Positions 1-9,606 of a stretch of DNA of 64,000 nt are shown piece by piece; the first letter of the stretch is position 1, and every line of letters starts with the position of its first letter. Both the position numbers and the translations under genes were made by a program. This DNA comes from DAIQNV01 sp038748775 (lineage in GTDB: Bacteria; Planctomycetota; Phycisphaerae; Phycisphaerales; UBA1924), in contig JBCDIT010000005.1 of NCBI GenBank assembly GCA_038748775.1, positions 255,100 through 319,099 of the forward strand. Direction: 5' to 3'. Below the pieces are notes generated by a model that was given only the letters and a program-made list of their open reading frames with translations, made no database searches and was not told the DNA's origin.

Positions 1-1826
1 CCGAAGATGGCGTCTCCGACGCCGTCGGCCGCGACAGAAAGCTGGATCAGCCCCATGTTGGTCGGTTCGGCAAGGCCGATCGCGTCGACATCGTCGTTGG
101 TGGTGCTCAGGCCGGCGGTATTCGCGGCGACGACTCCGCCGACGTTGAAGGCTATCGATGGGCCCGAGTCGAAAGGCACGTCGAGAAGACCATCACCGTC
201 GATATCGTCAGGCAGACCGTCGCCATCGACGTCCATCGCGTTCGGGACGGCGAGCGTCGGGACGGCAAACGCGGGGTTGGTGCCGACGCCGACGAGGTAC
301 GTGCCATCGCCGCGGAAGTCGCCCTCGATAGCCAAGAGCAGGTCGGCAACGCCGTCTTCGTTGTAGTCCTCGAACGCCGTCTGCGCGATACGAGTTGAGC
401 CGGTGCCAGCACCGTTCACGACCGCCGGGTTCCAGAAATCATTCGCTTCGGTGCCCGGGACACCGTTCTGGCTCAGGAAGAAGACGTCGGGGCGCTCGTC
501 CGCCGACTGAGGCCCGAGCGGGGTGGTCGTCGTCGAAGGCGAGTCGAGCAAATCCGGGAAGCCGTCGCCGTTGAAATCGTCAAAGACGTAGTCGACGTCG
601 ACGTGGCTTGCGACCGAAGGCCCGCGGGCGCTACCGGATTCGAACGCAGTGCCGGCGGCCATCGCCAACCCGGCGAACGTCGGCCCGGCCGTGAACAAAA
701 TCCACGGGTGGTCGTCTTCGGGAACGCGCGGGTCGTCGCCGATAAGCACCTGCTGGCTGGTGGCATCGAGGATAAGCTGTCCGTTCAAAGACGCCGGAGG
801 ACCGAAGGGGCCCTGCACGATGCTGCCCGACACGTCTCCATCCGGGTCTCGTCGGATAAACCGAACGTTCGCGATCTTTTCGATCTCACGGAGCGCGAGT
901 ATAATCGCCGTCGCCGCCGAGTCTTCGTCATCGTCGTCAATCGGGTCGTACGGAAGCGACTCTCGGTACTCGATCACTCCGGCCGCGGTTGTGCCGTTGG
1001 GCCCGTACTCACGCTGCGCGTAGCGCCAGATCGCCTCACCGTCTGGGTGCGTAAAAGACGGCCGTCCGCCGCCCCACCGGGCTCCGCCGAGTCCGTAGTA
1101 CCGGTAGACCGAAAGCGCCACCGCTTCGTCATCCGAATCCGCGGGGTTGATCGCGTCAGCGGGGAGAATCGGCGGCTCGATGTACTCCAAGAGCACCGGC
1201 TGGCCGTTCGGCGAGAGATCCCAGAAGTCGGCGATGCCGTCCTCGTCTTCCGCCTCGTCACACGCCGTGATCTCTGCGGGGTTGGCGACGCCGTCATTGG
1301 GCGTCCCGTCGAGGGCGAGCGTGAAGCACGCCGGCACTTGAGCGGTGTTCGAGTCGAGATCTTCATCGATCGTGCCGCCGGTCGGCAGGAACGGCTGGCC
1401 GATCAAGCCGTCGCTCATCATGGTGGCCGCATCCATCGTGTCGACGTCGTCGTCGATCGAATGTCCCAAGACGTTGATCTCGTCATCACCGTCGATCCAC
1501 TCGATCTCAAGCATGTCCTCGGTGAGGATCGAGAAGAAGATCAAGGTGGGGTGCTCAACATCGCGTCCCGCCGTCTCGTCCGGGGGCAGAAGCCCGAGCG
1601 CGTTCGCCTCATTGTCGTCGTTCGGATCGATCTCCGAGGCCGCGTATTCCTGCTGGTTTAGAGTGAACGCCGGAAGCGCGAACGTCGCCAAGACGTCCGC
1701 TTGCCGGTACACGTTCCAGGTCGTGCCGTTGTGGAGTCCGCCGTCGGCGGTCGACGCAACAAAGGCCGAGCCGAACGCGGCGGTCGCGAGACCGACGCGA
1801 GAAAGCGTGCTTCGAATACTGGGCAT
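1..1826 (-). CDS. Secreted acidic protein with calcium-binding loops, partial (C-terminus outside window)
   Basis: The frame is open from an ATG at 1826 down to base 1 with no stop, so about 608 residues are present and the gene runs off the window. GGAGGA lies just upstream of the ATG and supports this start. Residues 1-28 look like a Sec signal peptide. The mature part is very rich in Asp and Glu and has loops of the FG-GAP/thrombospondin-3 kind: DDFNGDG near 416, DYNEDG near 487, and DVDGDG/DIDGDG near 532-547. In known families such loops bind calcium. A stretch near 305-323 (ALREIEKIANVRF) faintly recalls secreted zinc peptidases, but no HExxH motif is visible. The specific function is unknown; an exported, calcium-stabilised surface or matrix protein is the safest reading. 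Confidence 0.8.
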   Translation of the reverse strand, partial: MPSIRSTLSRVGLATAAFGSAFVASTADGGLHNGTTWNVYRQADVLATFALPAFTLNQQEYAASEIDPNDDNEANALGLLPPDETAGRDVEHPTLIFFSILTEDMLEIEWIDGDDEINVLGHSIDDDVDTMDAATMMSDGLIGQPFLPTGGTIDEDLDSNTAQVPACFTLALDGTPNDGVANPAEITACDEAEDEDGIADFWDLSPNGQPVLLEYIEPPILPADAINPADSDDEAVALSVYRYYGLGGARWGGGRPSFTHPDGEAIWRYAQREYGPNGTTAAGVIEYRESLPYDPIDDDDEDSAATAIILALREIEKIANVRFIRRDPDGDVSGSIVQGPFGPPASLNGQLILDATSQQVLIGDDPRVPEDDHPWILFTAGPTFAGLAMAAGTAFESGSARGPSVASHVDVDYVFDDFNGDGFPDLLDSPSTTTTPLGPQSADERPDVFFLSQNGVPGTEANDFWNPAVVNGAGTGSTRIAQTAFEDYNEDGVADLLLAIEGDFRGDGTYLVGVGTNPAFAVPTLAVPNAMDVDGDGLPDDIDGDGLLDVPFDSGPSIAFNVGGVVAANTAGLSTTNDDVDAIGLAEPTNMGLIQLSVAADGVGDAIF

Positions 1827-2194
1827 GATTCCTCCAGTCAACTGCACCAATGCTGAGCAGGGCGAAGCCATTCGTTTGGCTTTCGGGGGGTGGCGCTGCC
1901 CATCCTGGGACAGCCGCCACCGAGTCGTCGCCCGCAATAGCCCACCCGGACCCTGCCGGGACACTCAGGCGTGCCTGCGCCCGAGTGCTTAGAGGATACC
2001 GAGACCCGTTCCCGGCGTCCATCGCCCCGCACCCCGCAGGGGAGGCGCCCGTGGTCACTTTCACTTCCGCGATATCTCGTCCGAGGGTTGCCGGCGGAAG
2101 CTGTTTTGTTGCTCTAGCGACCGGTACCGGTGAGAATCTGGGTGGTTGCACACAAGGCACCGGGGAGCCTGGGCAACTCGTTCAGAGTCGAACG
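1827..2194. other. Intergenic region between rpoD and the secreted protein
   Basis: This stretch of 368 bases has no convincing gene. It holds the 5' leader of the secreted-protein gene, with a possible 10-bp stem (one G-U pair) at 1962-1987, loop TGCCTG. It also holds a perfect 12-bp palindrome, ACCGGTACCGGT, at 2120-2131, which could be a protein-binding site or chance. No U-rich tract follows either element, so a classical terminator for rpoD is not evident. Confidence 0.4.
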
Positions 2195-4084
2195 TCAACT
2201 GTCGACGGACGGTTCCGGGCGTACTTCCTTGTACACCGAACCATCAACGAACCCCTGGAGCTTCCGGGCTCGAACCGGATGCTGGAGTTTCCGGATGGCC
2301 TTGGCTTCAACCTGACGCACCCGCTCGCGCGTGACTTTGAAGATTCGACCCACCTCTTCGAGGGTATACGTGTAGCCGTCGCCAATGCCGTATCGGAGTT
2401 TGATGATTTCTCGCTCCCGGTACGTCAGCGTCTTGAGCACCTGCTCGATGCGCTGGGTCAGCATCTCTTGGGCGGCGGTATCCGCTGGGCTCGCCTGGCG
2501 ATCGTCCTCGATGAAATCTCCGAAGTAGCTGTCCTCACTCTCGCCGACGGGGCGGTCGAGGCTGACGGGGTGCCGGCTGATTTTCATCACGCGCCGCGTC
2601 TCGGCCACCGACATGCCGGCCTTTTCGGCAAGCTCTTCCATCGTCGGTTCCACACCGGTGGATTGGAGGACCGCCCGCTGGATGTTGCGGAGCTTGGTCA
2701 TCGTCTCGATCATGTGAACCGGGATGCGAATGGTCCGGGCGTGGTCGGCGATCGCCCTGGTGATCGCCTGGCGGATCCACCAAGTCGCGTACGTGCTGAA
2801 CTTGTAGCCCCGCTTGTACTCGTACTTGTCGACCGCGCGCATCAGGCCGGTGTTGCCTTCCTGGATTATGTCCAAGAAGCTCAAGCCACGGTTGCGGTAC
2901 TTCTTCGCGATCGACACCACAAGGCGCAGGTTGCCACCGGAGAGGTCGCGTTTGCCCTGTTCGTACTCCCAGAAGACGGTCTCGAGTGAAGCGCACCGCT
3001 CGGCGAGCGACTTCGCGTCTTCTTTCACGAGCCCCCTGAGACCCTCGAGTTCTTCCTGCATGACCTCGATGTCTTCGGGGTCGTGCCGCTTCGCCGAGCG
3101 TTCGGCCTTGGCAAGAGCCTCGGAGAGCTCGGTCATTTTGCCGCTGATCGCCCGGAGCTTCTTCATCAAAGGAACGATGCGAGCCGTCCGGAGGCAGAGC
3201 TCTTCGGTCAACGCCGCAAGTCGCCGCCGGCGAACGGTGATCTCTGCCCGCAGCGTTTCGCGCTCGTTCTCTGCCGTGACGCTCATCGAACTGTCGTCTG
3301 CGGCAAGTTCGGCGAGCCGATCCCAAGCCGCCGCGTTGTCAGCGAGCAGCTTTTCGATCGTGGTCAGGTTGCTCGGTATCCGGCGGGCGAGCTTGTCCTT
3401 GTGATTCTCTTCCGCCGTCGAGATCCGCATGGTGCGGTCGAACGGAAGCTCTCCAGCGTCGACCTGTTTCAGGATCTTCACGGCCTCGTTGACCACGTAG
3501 TCGCTCTCGAGGCACCGACGGCGGAACACCATCCGTGTCGTCTCGATCTTCTTGGCGAGACGGATTTCCTCGTCGCGTGTCAGCAGCGGGATCGACCCCA
3601 TCTGGGTGAGGTACATCCGCACCGGGTCGTCGATCCGACGCCCGACGCCGTCCTCGGTCACCGCCTCTTCGATGTCGCGCTGGATCGTCTCGTCGTCGAG
3701 CCGCTCCGCCTCGGCCACGTCGCGCTCGGCTTGCGTCATCGGGGGCGGGGCCTTCGCGTGGTGCGCCGCATTCATGCGCACCTGAAGAGCCTCGTTCTCG
3801 CCCAGCCGCTCGCCGCCGGCGACGCTCATCGCCCGGAAACGTGCGATGCTCGGGAAAGCCTCGTCCGGGGACGCTCGCCTTGCCCTGAAGAGCCGTGCCC
3901 GGAACTCCATCTCGTCGACCAGCTCAACCTGGAGGCCGTCGATCAAGACGAGGAGTCGGTCGATCCAGCCAGGAGCGACCATCTCATCCGGGAGGACGTT
4001 GTTGAACTCTTCGTAGCTCAGCCACCCCCGGGCCGCCGCAAGCTCGAACAACCCGACCAGTGCCGGGTGTAACTCGTTCTTCAC
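2195..4084 (-). CDS. rpoD: Primary RNA polymerase sigma factor RpoD (sigma-70)
   Basis: This 629-residue protein directs RNA polymerase to housekeeping promoters. A region-1.1-like N-terminus is followed by region 1.2 near 150-185 (DPVRMYLTQMGSIPLLT). A long charged non-conserved region of roughly 190 residues comes next. Region 2 follows (NLRLVVSIAKKYRNRG, FLDIIQEGN, FSTYATWWIRQAI), then region 3, and region 4 with the helix-turn-helix TLEEVGRIFKVTRERVRQVE. The start is GTG with CGGAG about 8 bases upstream. It lies 118 bases downstream of dnaG on the same strand, as in the classical dnaG-rpoD macromolecular synthesis operon. The identification is secure from the region 2 and 4 signatures. 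Confidence 0.97.
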   Translation of the reverse strand: MKNELHPALVGLFELAAARGWLSYEEFNNVLPDEMVAPGWIDRLLVLIDGLQVELVDEMEFRARLFRARRASPDEAFPSIARFRAMSVAGGERLGENEALQVRMNAAHHAKAPPPMTQAERDVAEAERLDDETIQRDIEEAVTEDGVGRRIDDPVRMYLTQMGSIPLLTRDEEIRLAKKIETTRMVFRRRCLESDYVVNEAVKILKQVDAGELPFDRTMRISTAEENHKDKLARRIPSNLTTIEKLLADNAAAWDRLAELAADDSSMSVTAENERETLRAEITVRRRRLAALTEELCLRTARIVPLMKKLRAISGKMTELSEALAKAERSAKRHDPEDIEVMQEELEGLRGLVKEDAKSLAERCASLETVFWEYEQGKRDLSGGNLRLVVSIAKKYRNRGLSFLDIIQEGNTGLMRAVDKYEYKRGYKFSTYATWWIRQAITRAIADHARTIRIPVHMIETMTKLRNIQRAVLQSTGVEPTMEELAEKAGMSVAETRRVMKISRHPVSLDRPVGESEDSYFGDFIEDDRQASPADTAAQEMLTQRIEQVLKTLTYREREIIKLRYGIGDGYTYTLEEVGRIFKVTRERVRQVEAKAIRKLQHPVRARKLQGFVDGSVYKEVRPEPSVDS

Positions 4085-4202
4085 GCGTGAACTCCGCTTG
4101 TCTGACCCCGGGTCTGGTTCACACTGAAGGGAACCGGAGGAAGTTGTAGGTCACCTACCCCTCACCCGGCCACACCCCGCCCGGATCTGACGTCACACTG
4201 GG

Positions 4203-6053
4203 CTAGGACGTCCAAAATCGTGCACCGGGATTTGACCCGTGTCGGGCGTGGGCCTGCTTCATTTTCTCGAGACGCTCGGAAATCCCGATCTCGGGCGAAC
4301 CGGGGCCCTCAGATCGACCCGATTCCAGGTCAGACCACGACCGCAACCGATCGAGACAATCCCGAGCGTGGTCAGCGACCGCCTGGCCCCTCCGGGCGTC
4401 GTCGGCGGGCACCCCGAGCATTTCCTCAATCCGCCTGACAAACAGGATCGCGCGGCCCCTCGCCGAATCGGCGTCCAGCTTCGAGATCAGTTCCGCGAAG
4501 TCGGTTTCCTGGTTCCGGGCCGCCTCCAGGGCCAGCGTGGTGATCAACGCGTCGTCACCGGTGAGCTCCGGAGCAAGATTCTCACCGTGAGCTTCGAGCA
4601 ACACAGGGCCGGCTTCAACGCCCGTCAGGACGCACGCCACCAATTCGAGCCAGACGCGCATCGGGCCCGACATCGGCTCGGGCTGAGGCCCGGTCGCCGG
4701 CTCTTCGGGGGTGTTCGGCCGCCGCACCGCCCCCGCGGCCGCCGCGAGTATCTCGTACCGAACCCCTGTGACCTCGGCCATTTTCCCGAGTAGCGCCGAT
4801 CGGGCCCGCGGCTCCATCCGGTCCATTCCGGCGTCGAGCAGCCGCCTGATTTCGTCCTCGGCGAGCCGCCTCGCGCCGGCGATCCCCTTTCCGACGGCCT
4901 TGGCGCGGAGCCGCTCGAAGTGAACTTCGGTCAGGTCGCGCCCGTTCCGGAGAGCGTCGAGCAAGAGGTCGCGGCCGCCTTCTCGGGCGAGCAGTTCGTC
5001 GGGGTCCTTCGCGTCGGTGTGGTCCGACAGCACAACGACCGACACGTCGAGCTCCCCTGCGAACAACACCTCGAACGCTCGATCCGCCGCCCTCTGGCCG
5101 GCATCATCGCCATCGAAAAGCAAAACCGCCCGGTCGCATTTCCACCGGAGCCGCTTGGCGTGTTCAGCGGTCAGCGCCGTTCCGAGGGTGCCCACGACGT
5201 TCTCGATGCCGTGCTGGTGGCAGGCGATCACGTCGGTGTACCCCTCGACGACGGCCACCCAACCCTCGCGCCGAATCGCGTCGCGGGCCTGGTGGAGCCC
5301 GAAGAGCGTCTTGCTCTTGTGAAACAACGCCGTCTCTGGGCTGTTGAGGTACTTGGGCTCGTCTTCGTCGTCGATACGTCTGGCCCCGAAGGCGATCGGT
5401 TCGCCGGCCTCGCCAAGGATCGGAAAGATCAGCCGGTTCCGGAGCGCGTCGTAGCTGCCTGATCCGTTCTCGCGTTGCTTGGCAAGCCCGGCCGCGAACA
5501 GGTGCGATTCCGGAATCCCCCGTTGCTTGGCGTAAAGCAGCAGTCCGTCCCACCGGTCTGCACTGGCCCCAATCGCGAATCGCTCGACCATCTCCGGGCT
5601 GATCCCTCGATGCTCGACGACTGCCCTTCCGGGTTTGCCGTGCTCGGGGTGGGTCAGGATGCGCCGGAAAAACCCCATCGCTGCTTCATTGACCGCTTTG
5701 AGCGTCGAGCGGTCGATCTCGTCGGATTGATCATCTTGAGGCTTTGACTCGCCTTTCCGACGGGGTGTGAGCTCGATGCCCGCTTCGTCCGCCAGCATCT
5801 TGAGGGCGTCCGGGAAGCTCAGGCCGTGGTACCGCTGGGCAAACGTCAGCGCGTCCCCGCCGGCCCCGCAGACGAAGCAGTGAAAGATCTGCTTGCCCGG
5901 GATGACGTACATCGATGGATTTCGGTCGTCGTGAAAGGGGCAGAGGCACACGAACTCTCGCCCTTTGGGCTTGAGCTGCACCACGTCTCCGACAACGCGC
6001 ACGATGTCGGTCGCCTCACGGACCCGGCGGATGTCGTCGCTCCCGTCGTTCAC
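4203..6053 (-). CDS. dnaG: DNA primase DnaG
   Basis: This 616-residue protein synthesises RNA primers for DNA replication. The N-terminal CHC2 zinc ribbon is clear: C38-P-F-H41 and C59-F-V-C62. The catalytic core has the RNA-polymerase motif region (LRNRLIFPILGEAGEPIAFGARRI). The TOPRIM fold follows, with its glutamate motif VVEGYTDVIA and the acidic motif LLFDGDDAGQRAADRA. The C-terminal ~170 residues are the expected helicase-interacting region and are less conserved. The start is GTG at 6053. The gene is divergent from acylphosphatase across only 56 bases and lies upstream of rpoD in the same direction, matching the common dnaG-rpoD linkage. Confidence 0.97.
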   Translation of the reverse strand: MNDGSDDIRRVREATDIVRVVGDVVQLKPKGREFVCLCPFHDDRNPSMYVIPGKQIFHCFVCGAGGDALTFAQRYHGLSFPDALKMLADEAGIELTPRRKGESKPQDDQSDEIDRSTLKAVNEAAMGFFRRILTHPEHGKPGRAVVEHRGISPEMVERFAIGASADRWDGLLLYAKQRGIPESHLFAAGLAKQRENGSGSYDALRNRLIFPILGEAGEPIAFGARRIDDEDEPKYLNSPETALFHKSKTLFGLHQARDAIRREGWVAVVEGYTDVIACHQHGIENVVGTLGTALTAEHAKRLRWKCDRAVLLFDGDDAGQRAADRAFEVLFAGELDVSVVVLSDHTDAKDPDELLAREGGRDLLLDALRNGRDLTEVHFERLRAKAVGKGIAGARRLAEDEIRRLLDAGMDRMEPRARSALLGKMAEVTGVRYEILAAAAGAVRRPNTPEEPATGPQPEPMSGPMRVWLELVACVLTGVEAGPVLLEAHGENLAPELTGDDALITTLALEAARNQETDFAELISKLDADSARGRAILFVRRIEEMLGVPADDARRGQAVADHARDCLDRLRSWSDLESGRSEGPGSPEIGISERLEKMKQAHARHGSNPGARFWTS

Positions 6054-6109
6054 GAACAGAGGCTACGCCGGAGATCGGGCTGGCCGCCGCCGATCTGGAT
6101 CGGGTACAA

Positions 6110-6403
6110 GTGACGGTCATGGATGGGTACGGGATCGAACGCCGCGAGGTCGTTTTCAGCGGACGCGTGCAAAGGGTCGGATTCCGCGCGACGACGCGGA
6201 AGGCCTTCGGCGACCGGGGCTTGTCAGGATGGGTTCGGAACGAGCCCGACGGGACGGTGACGACGCAAGCCCAAGGCCCGTCGGATGCGATCGATCAGGC
6301 CCTGGAGACGCTCCGAACGGCGATGGCCGGGAACATCGTGGGCGAACGCACCAGAACGCTGCCCGCCGACCCTTCGGCATCGGAGGCATTCGAGATCATC
6401 TGA
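6110..6403 (+). CDS. acyP: Acylphosphatase
   Basis: This small 97-residue enzyme hydrolyses acyl phosphates. The signature loop reads GRVQRVGFR (Arg at 26), and the catalytic Asn lies in GWVRNEPDG (Asn 44). In most family members the loop is VQGVGFR, so the Gly before VGFR is Arg here. The catalytic Arg and Asn are both kept, so activity is plausible. The start could be GTG at 6110 or ATG at 6119. Its stop overlaps the start of the following HAD phosphatase gene (TGATG), which indicates translational coupling. Confidence 0.9.
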   Translation: MTVMDGYGIERREVVFSGRVQRVGFRATTRKAFGDRGLSGWVRNEPDGTVTTQAQGPSDAIDQALETLRTAMAGNIVGERTRTLPADPSASEAFEII

Positions 6404-7086
6404 TGCTCATCCTCTTCGACATCGACATGACCCTCGTTCAGACACGCGGTGCGGGCATCGAAGCCCTCGAGGCAGCCGGGCGGGAGCTGTTCACTCCGGC
6501 CTTCGACGCCGAGTCGATCGCGTATGGAGGGCGGATCGATCCGGTGATCTTCGCCGAACTCTTGGAAGTCAACCGTGTTCCCGTGTCACACAAAAATGTG
6601 GAATTGCTCCAGGAGCGTTACGCCGCGCGGCTCCCGGTCCTGCTCCCGGGTCGCGCCGAGGCGATGCCCGGTGCGGTCGAACTGGTCGATGCGGTGACGT
6701 GTTCATCGGCGATGAGCGGAGTCCTCACGGGGAACGTTGAGCCGACCGGCACCGCCAAACTTGAAGCAGCCGGGTTCGAAGTCGGTCACTTCCGTGTTCG
6801 CGTTTGGGGGAACGACAGCCCTCACGACCCGCCCGAGCGCGACCATCTCCCGCCGGTCGCCCTCGATCGCTATCGCGATCTCACCGGAAAGGCCATCGAT
6901 GCCGGCTCGGCGACCATCGTGGGCGACACCGTCCACGACGTTGCCTGTGCGAAAGCGCATGGGCTCCGCTGCCTCGCGGTTGCGACGGGAAAGTGGGGCG
7001 GAAACGACCTCGCAGAGGCCGGGGCCGACCTCGTCGTCGATGACCTCACCGATACCGCCCGCCTGGCGGATTGGCTCTTGCGATGA
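6403..7086 (+). CDS. HAD-superfamily hydrolase (phosphoglycolate-phosphatase-like)
   Basis: This 227-residue protein is a cytoplasmic phosphatase of the haloacid dehalogenase superfamily. Motif I is LFDIDMTLV near the N-terminus (DxD nucleophile pair), motif II lies around VLTGN, and motif III/IV is IVGDTVHDVACAKAHG. The helical cap between motifs I and II resembles the PGP/Gph subfamily. The start ATG overlaps the upstream acyP stop (TGATG), and the stop overlaps the next start (ATGA), so the three genes form one coupled unit. The substrate cannot be told from sequence. Confidence 0.88.
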   Translation: MLILFDIDMTLVQTRGAGIEALEAAGRELFTPAFDAESIAYGGRIDPVIFAELLEVNRVPVSHKNVELLQERYAARLPVLLPGRAEAMPGAVELVDAVTCSSAMSGVLTGNVEPTGTAKLEAAGFEVGHFRVRVWGNDSPHDPPERDHLPPVALDRYRDLTGKAIDAGSATIVGDTVHDVACAKAHGLRCLAVATGKWGGNDLAEAGADLVVDDLTDTARLADWLLR

Positions 7087-8297
7087 GTGCGAAGCCGGTT
7101 GCGGATAACAAGCGAGTCGTGGCGATTGACGCGCTGCGCGGCTTCGCCATCCTTGGGATCTTCGCCGTCAATGTCATCACGTTCGCCTGGCCGAGCGCCG
7201 CGTTGAGTGCGCCTGATGCGATGGGGTCGGGCGAATGGAATCGAGTCGGCTTCACGATCACCCAGACGGTCTTTTACGGCAAGTTCATGTTTCTGTTCGC
7301 GATGCTCTTCGGGGCATCCATCGTCTTCTTCGAACGAAAGACCCAGGTTCCGGGAAAGCCATCGCCGGTTCTGGATGGCACAAAATTGTGGGCTCGCCGT
7401 CAGGGTGTGCTCTTTGCATTCGGGCTCGTTCACGGCATCGCGTTGTGGTACGGAGACATCCTCGCGCCGTATGCCGTCGTTGGGCTCGGCATTGCTTGGT
7501 GGCTCCGACGTCTCGACTGGCGCTTACAGGTGGGGATCGGGGTCATCGCGCACGTTGTCGGGAGTGCGTTGCTCGCTGCGGTGTTCCTGGCGTTCGGTGC
7601 AACGATGACAGGCGACCAGGCGGCGCAGCAAGCCCAATCGGAAATCGACGCGCATCTGGGTTCGTACCTCCAGACGCTCTCGTTCCGCCTGCTCATTCTC
7701 TTTGGATATTGGTTCGTCCTGGGGCCGATCTTCGCGTTGCAGATCGGCGGGATGATGCTCTGGGGCGTTGCGCTTTCGAGGGCCGGCATCCTGACCGCCC
7801 AAAGACCCGCTGCTTTCTACGCGAAGTGTGCGATGTTGACGTTGCCGCTCGGCGCGGCGCTGACCGGAGGCGTGCATGGTGCGCTGCTTGCGATCCTCGG
7901 AGAAGACCGCGGCTCGCTCGTGTGGACCGGGGTCGGTCAGCTTGTTGGAGTTCCGCTCGGTCTCGGATACGCCTCGATGGTGATTTGGGTGGTGTTGGCG
8001 GGCGTGCTTCGCCCTGTGACGGGGGCGCTTGCCAACGTGGGGCGGATGGCGCTGAGCAACTACTTGGCACAGACGCTGATCGCGGTCACTATCTTCTACG
8101 GCTGGGGTTTCGGGGCGTTCGCCTCTGTCGACTACCCAGGACTCTTTGGCGTCATCGGAGCGGTGTGGTTGTTCAATCTGTTGCTGAGCGCCGCGTGGCT
8201 TCGCTTCTTCCGCATCGGACCGGCGGAATGGCTTTGGCGTTCGCTGACATACGGTCAGACTCAGTCGATTCGGCGGGTGAAGGTCGAGAGCGGGTAA
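7083..8297 (+). CDS. DUF418 family integral membrane protein
   Basis: This 404-residue polytopic membrane protein has about ten hydrophobic segments. It opens with the motif AIDALRGFAILGIFAVN, typical of DUF418/YeiB proteins, and ends with the family pattern LRFFRIGPAEWLWRSLTY. Members are usually annotated as possible transporters or acyltransferase-3-like membrane proteins, but the activity is not established. ATG at 7083 overlaps the HAD stop (ATGA), which decides the start. A second, divergent DUF418 protein lies at 39932-41164. Confidence 0.9.
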   Translation: MSAKPVADNKRVVAIDALRGFAILGIFAVNVITFAWPSAALSAPDAMGSGEWNRVGFTITQTVFYGKFMFLFAMLFGASIVFFERKTQVPGKPSPVLDGTKLWARRQGVLFAFGLVHGIALWYGDILAPYAVVGLGIAWWLRRLDWRLQVGIGVIAHVVGSALLAAVFLAFGATMTGDQAAQQAQSEIDAHLGSYLQTLSFRLLILFGYWFVLGPIFALQIGGMMLWGVALSRAGILTAQRPAAFYAKCAMLTLPLGAALTGGVHGALLAILGEDRGSLVWTGVGQLVGVPLGLGYASMVIWVVLAGVLRPVTGALANVGRMALSNYLAQTLIAVTIFYGWGFGAFASVDYPGLFGVIGAVWLFNLLLSAAWLRFFRIGPAEWLWRSLTYGQTQSIRRVKVESG

Positions 8298-8328
8298 ACT
8301 GTTCCGAATGCCCTGAAAGGACTCGCGC

Positions 8329-9102
8329 ATGGCCTCCAGCTACCGAGCTCTCTGCTCGGACTTCTACGTCAACCAAAAAATCAGCGTCAAACTCGATCTG
8401 CCCCGGAGCCGCGACACGATGCTTGAGCTATTCGAGCGCGTGCGCCGCGAGTTCAAGTCGATGGGTACGTTCCGGCGCTACAAGGATGAACTCGCGCTCG
8501 AGAGCCCGATGCCCGATCATCCGCACCGGTGGCTCGCCGTTCGGTCCGGCAACATCCGATCGGGCGTGGTGAATCCGGATACCTTCGAAGAGGCGTACGG
8601 GCTGCACCGGTGCGTCCTCGAGGTTGCGCCGTACTTTCTGTCGATCAGCCCGCTCGACATCGAATACATCGAGGTGCTCTACGGCTTTGATCTCGGGGCC
8701 CCCGGCAATCAAGACGAGATTGTCGCCGACGCGTTGCTCGCCGGGAGCCCGCTCGCTTCGGTCTTCGAGACCGAGGGGGCGACACCCGTCGACTTTCAGC
8801 CGTTGGTTGGTCTGGCCGTCCGGGGCAGCCCGACGTCAACGAGGCCCGACACGGAGGCGCACTTTGAGGTCAAGACACGGTCGGGTGGCGGAGCCGATGT
8901 TGAGTCGCCCGAACCGATCAGCCTGTATGTCACGCTCCGTCGCTACGAGCCTGTTTCGGACCTCAAGGAGCTGAGCCGCGTGTTTGCAGAACTCGCAGAA
9001 ACCGCGCAGGACCTGATCGAAGAACGCGCCATCCCGGCGCTGCTCACACCGCTTCGAGAGGCGATCAACGCCGGTCCCGGAGGCGCCGTCGGAGGGCTCT
9101 GA
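8329..9102 (+). CDS. Conserved hypothetical protein
   Basis: This soluble 257-residue protein has no signal peptide or membrane segment. ATG at 8329 is preceded by AAAGGA at good spacing. I do not recognise the family. The N-terminal half is charged (LDLPRSRDTMLELFERVRREFKSMG), the middle has IDYIEVLYGF-like beta-rich patterns, and the C-terminal third is helical (DLKELSRVFAELAETAQDLIEE). It is followed after one base by a small membrane protein gene, so the two are probably cotranscribed. No function is proposed. Confidence 0.75.
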   Translation: MASSYRALCSDFYVNQKISVKLDLPRSRDTMLELFERVRREFKSMGTFRRYKDELALESPMPDHPHRWLAVRSGNIRSGVVNPDTFEEAYGLHRCVLEVAPYFLSISPLDIEYIEVLYGFDLGAPGNQDEIVADALLAGSPLASVFETEGATPVDFQPLVGLAVRGSPTSTRPDTEAHFEVKTRSGGGADVESPEPISLYVTLRRYEPVSDLKELSRVFAELAETAQDLIEERAIPALLTPLREAINAGPGGAVGGL

Positions 9103-9103
9103 G

Positions 9104-9511
9104 ATGATGATCGCCCAAACCGGAACGAACCAAGTGCTGTTCTGGATTGCTGTGCTCATCGTGCTCGTGTTGATTGCCGGTACCGCGGTCCTGATCCTCC
9201 GCCGCAAGCTCTTTGGCGGCGATAACCGTGGAGCGGCACAACCGGGGGGCATCCTGGAGTCACTTCGGGAGATGCGCGACCGAGGTGAAATGTCGGGCGA
9301 GGAGTTCGAGCAGGCCCGGGCCGCCGTCATCCGAAAGGCCAGCGGCCGCGCGCAACCGGACATAGAACTGACGTCCGTTGACGAACGCAAGGCACAGACA
9401 GGCTTCGACCTGACCGGAGATCCCCTACCAGATTCTCGGTCTGGTTTACCGTCCGAGAGTCGCCCGGATCCGCGGACTGGCCCGAGCGATGCCCACCCGA
9501 ATGAGGCATAA
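9104..9511 (+). CDS. Small single-pass membrane protein with SHOCT-like segment
   Basis: This 135-residue protein has one N-terminal transmembrane helix (about residues 10-33, VLFWIAVLIVLVLIAGTAV) followed by RRK. A short amphipathic helical motif comes next (ILESLREMRDRGEMSGEEFEQAR, about 49-71), which matches the pattern of SHOCT-type bacterial membrane-anchored segments. The C-terminus is polar and probably disordered. The gene begins one base after the stop of the preceding hypothetical gene. The role is unknown. Confidence 0.72.
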   Translation: MMIAQTGTNQVLFWIAVLIVLVLIAGTAVLILRRKLFGGDNRGAAQPGGILESLREMRDRGEMSGEEFEQARAAVIRKASGRAQPDIELTSVDERKAQTGFDLTGDPLPDSRSGLPSESRPDPRTGPSDAHPNEA

Positions 9512-9606
9512 ATCGGTCTACCCACTGCGGCCTTCCCGGTCGAATGCGACGAAATCCCCCGGTTCGGACTTCCGGCGTCGAACATCACCGCTTCGCGACT
9601 CCGCAG

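Noticed and set aside
2120..2131. 12-bp palindrome ACCGGTACCGGT as an operator
   Set aside because: A single GC-rich palindrome in a leader with no matching second site is not enough to call an operator; it is noted in the intergenic entry.
1850..2989. Long plus-strand open frame of about 379 codons across rpoD
   Set aside because: It lies antisense to the sigma factor gene, which has clear motifs, and the protein has no recognisable features. It is a GC-rich shadow frame.
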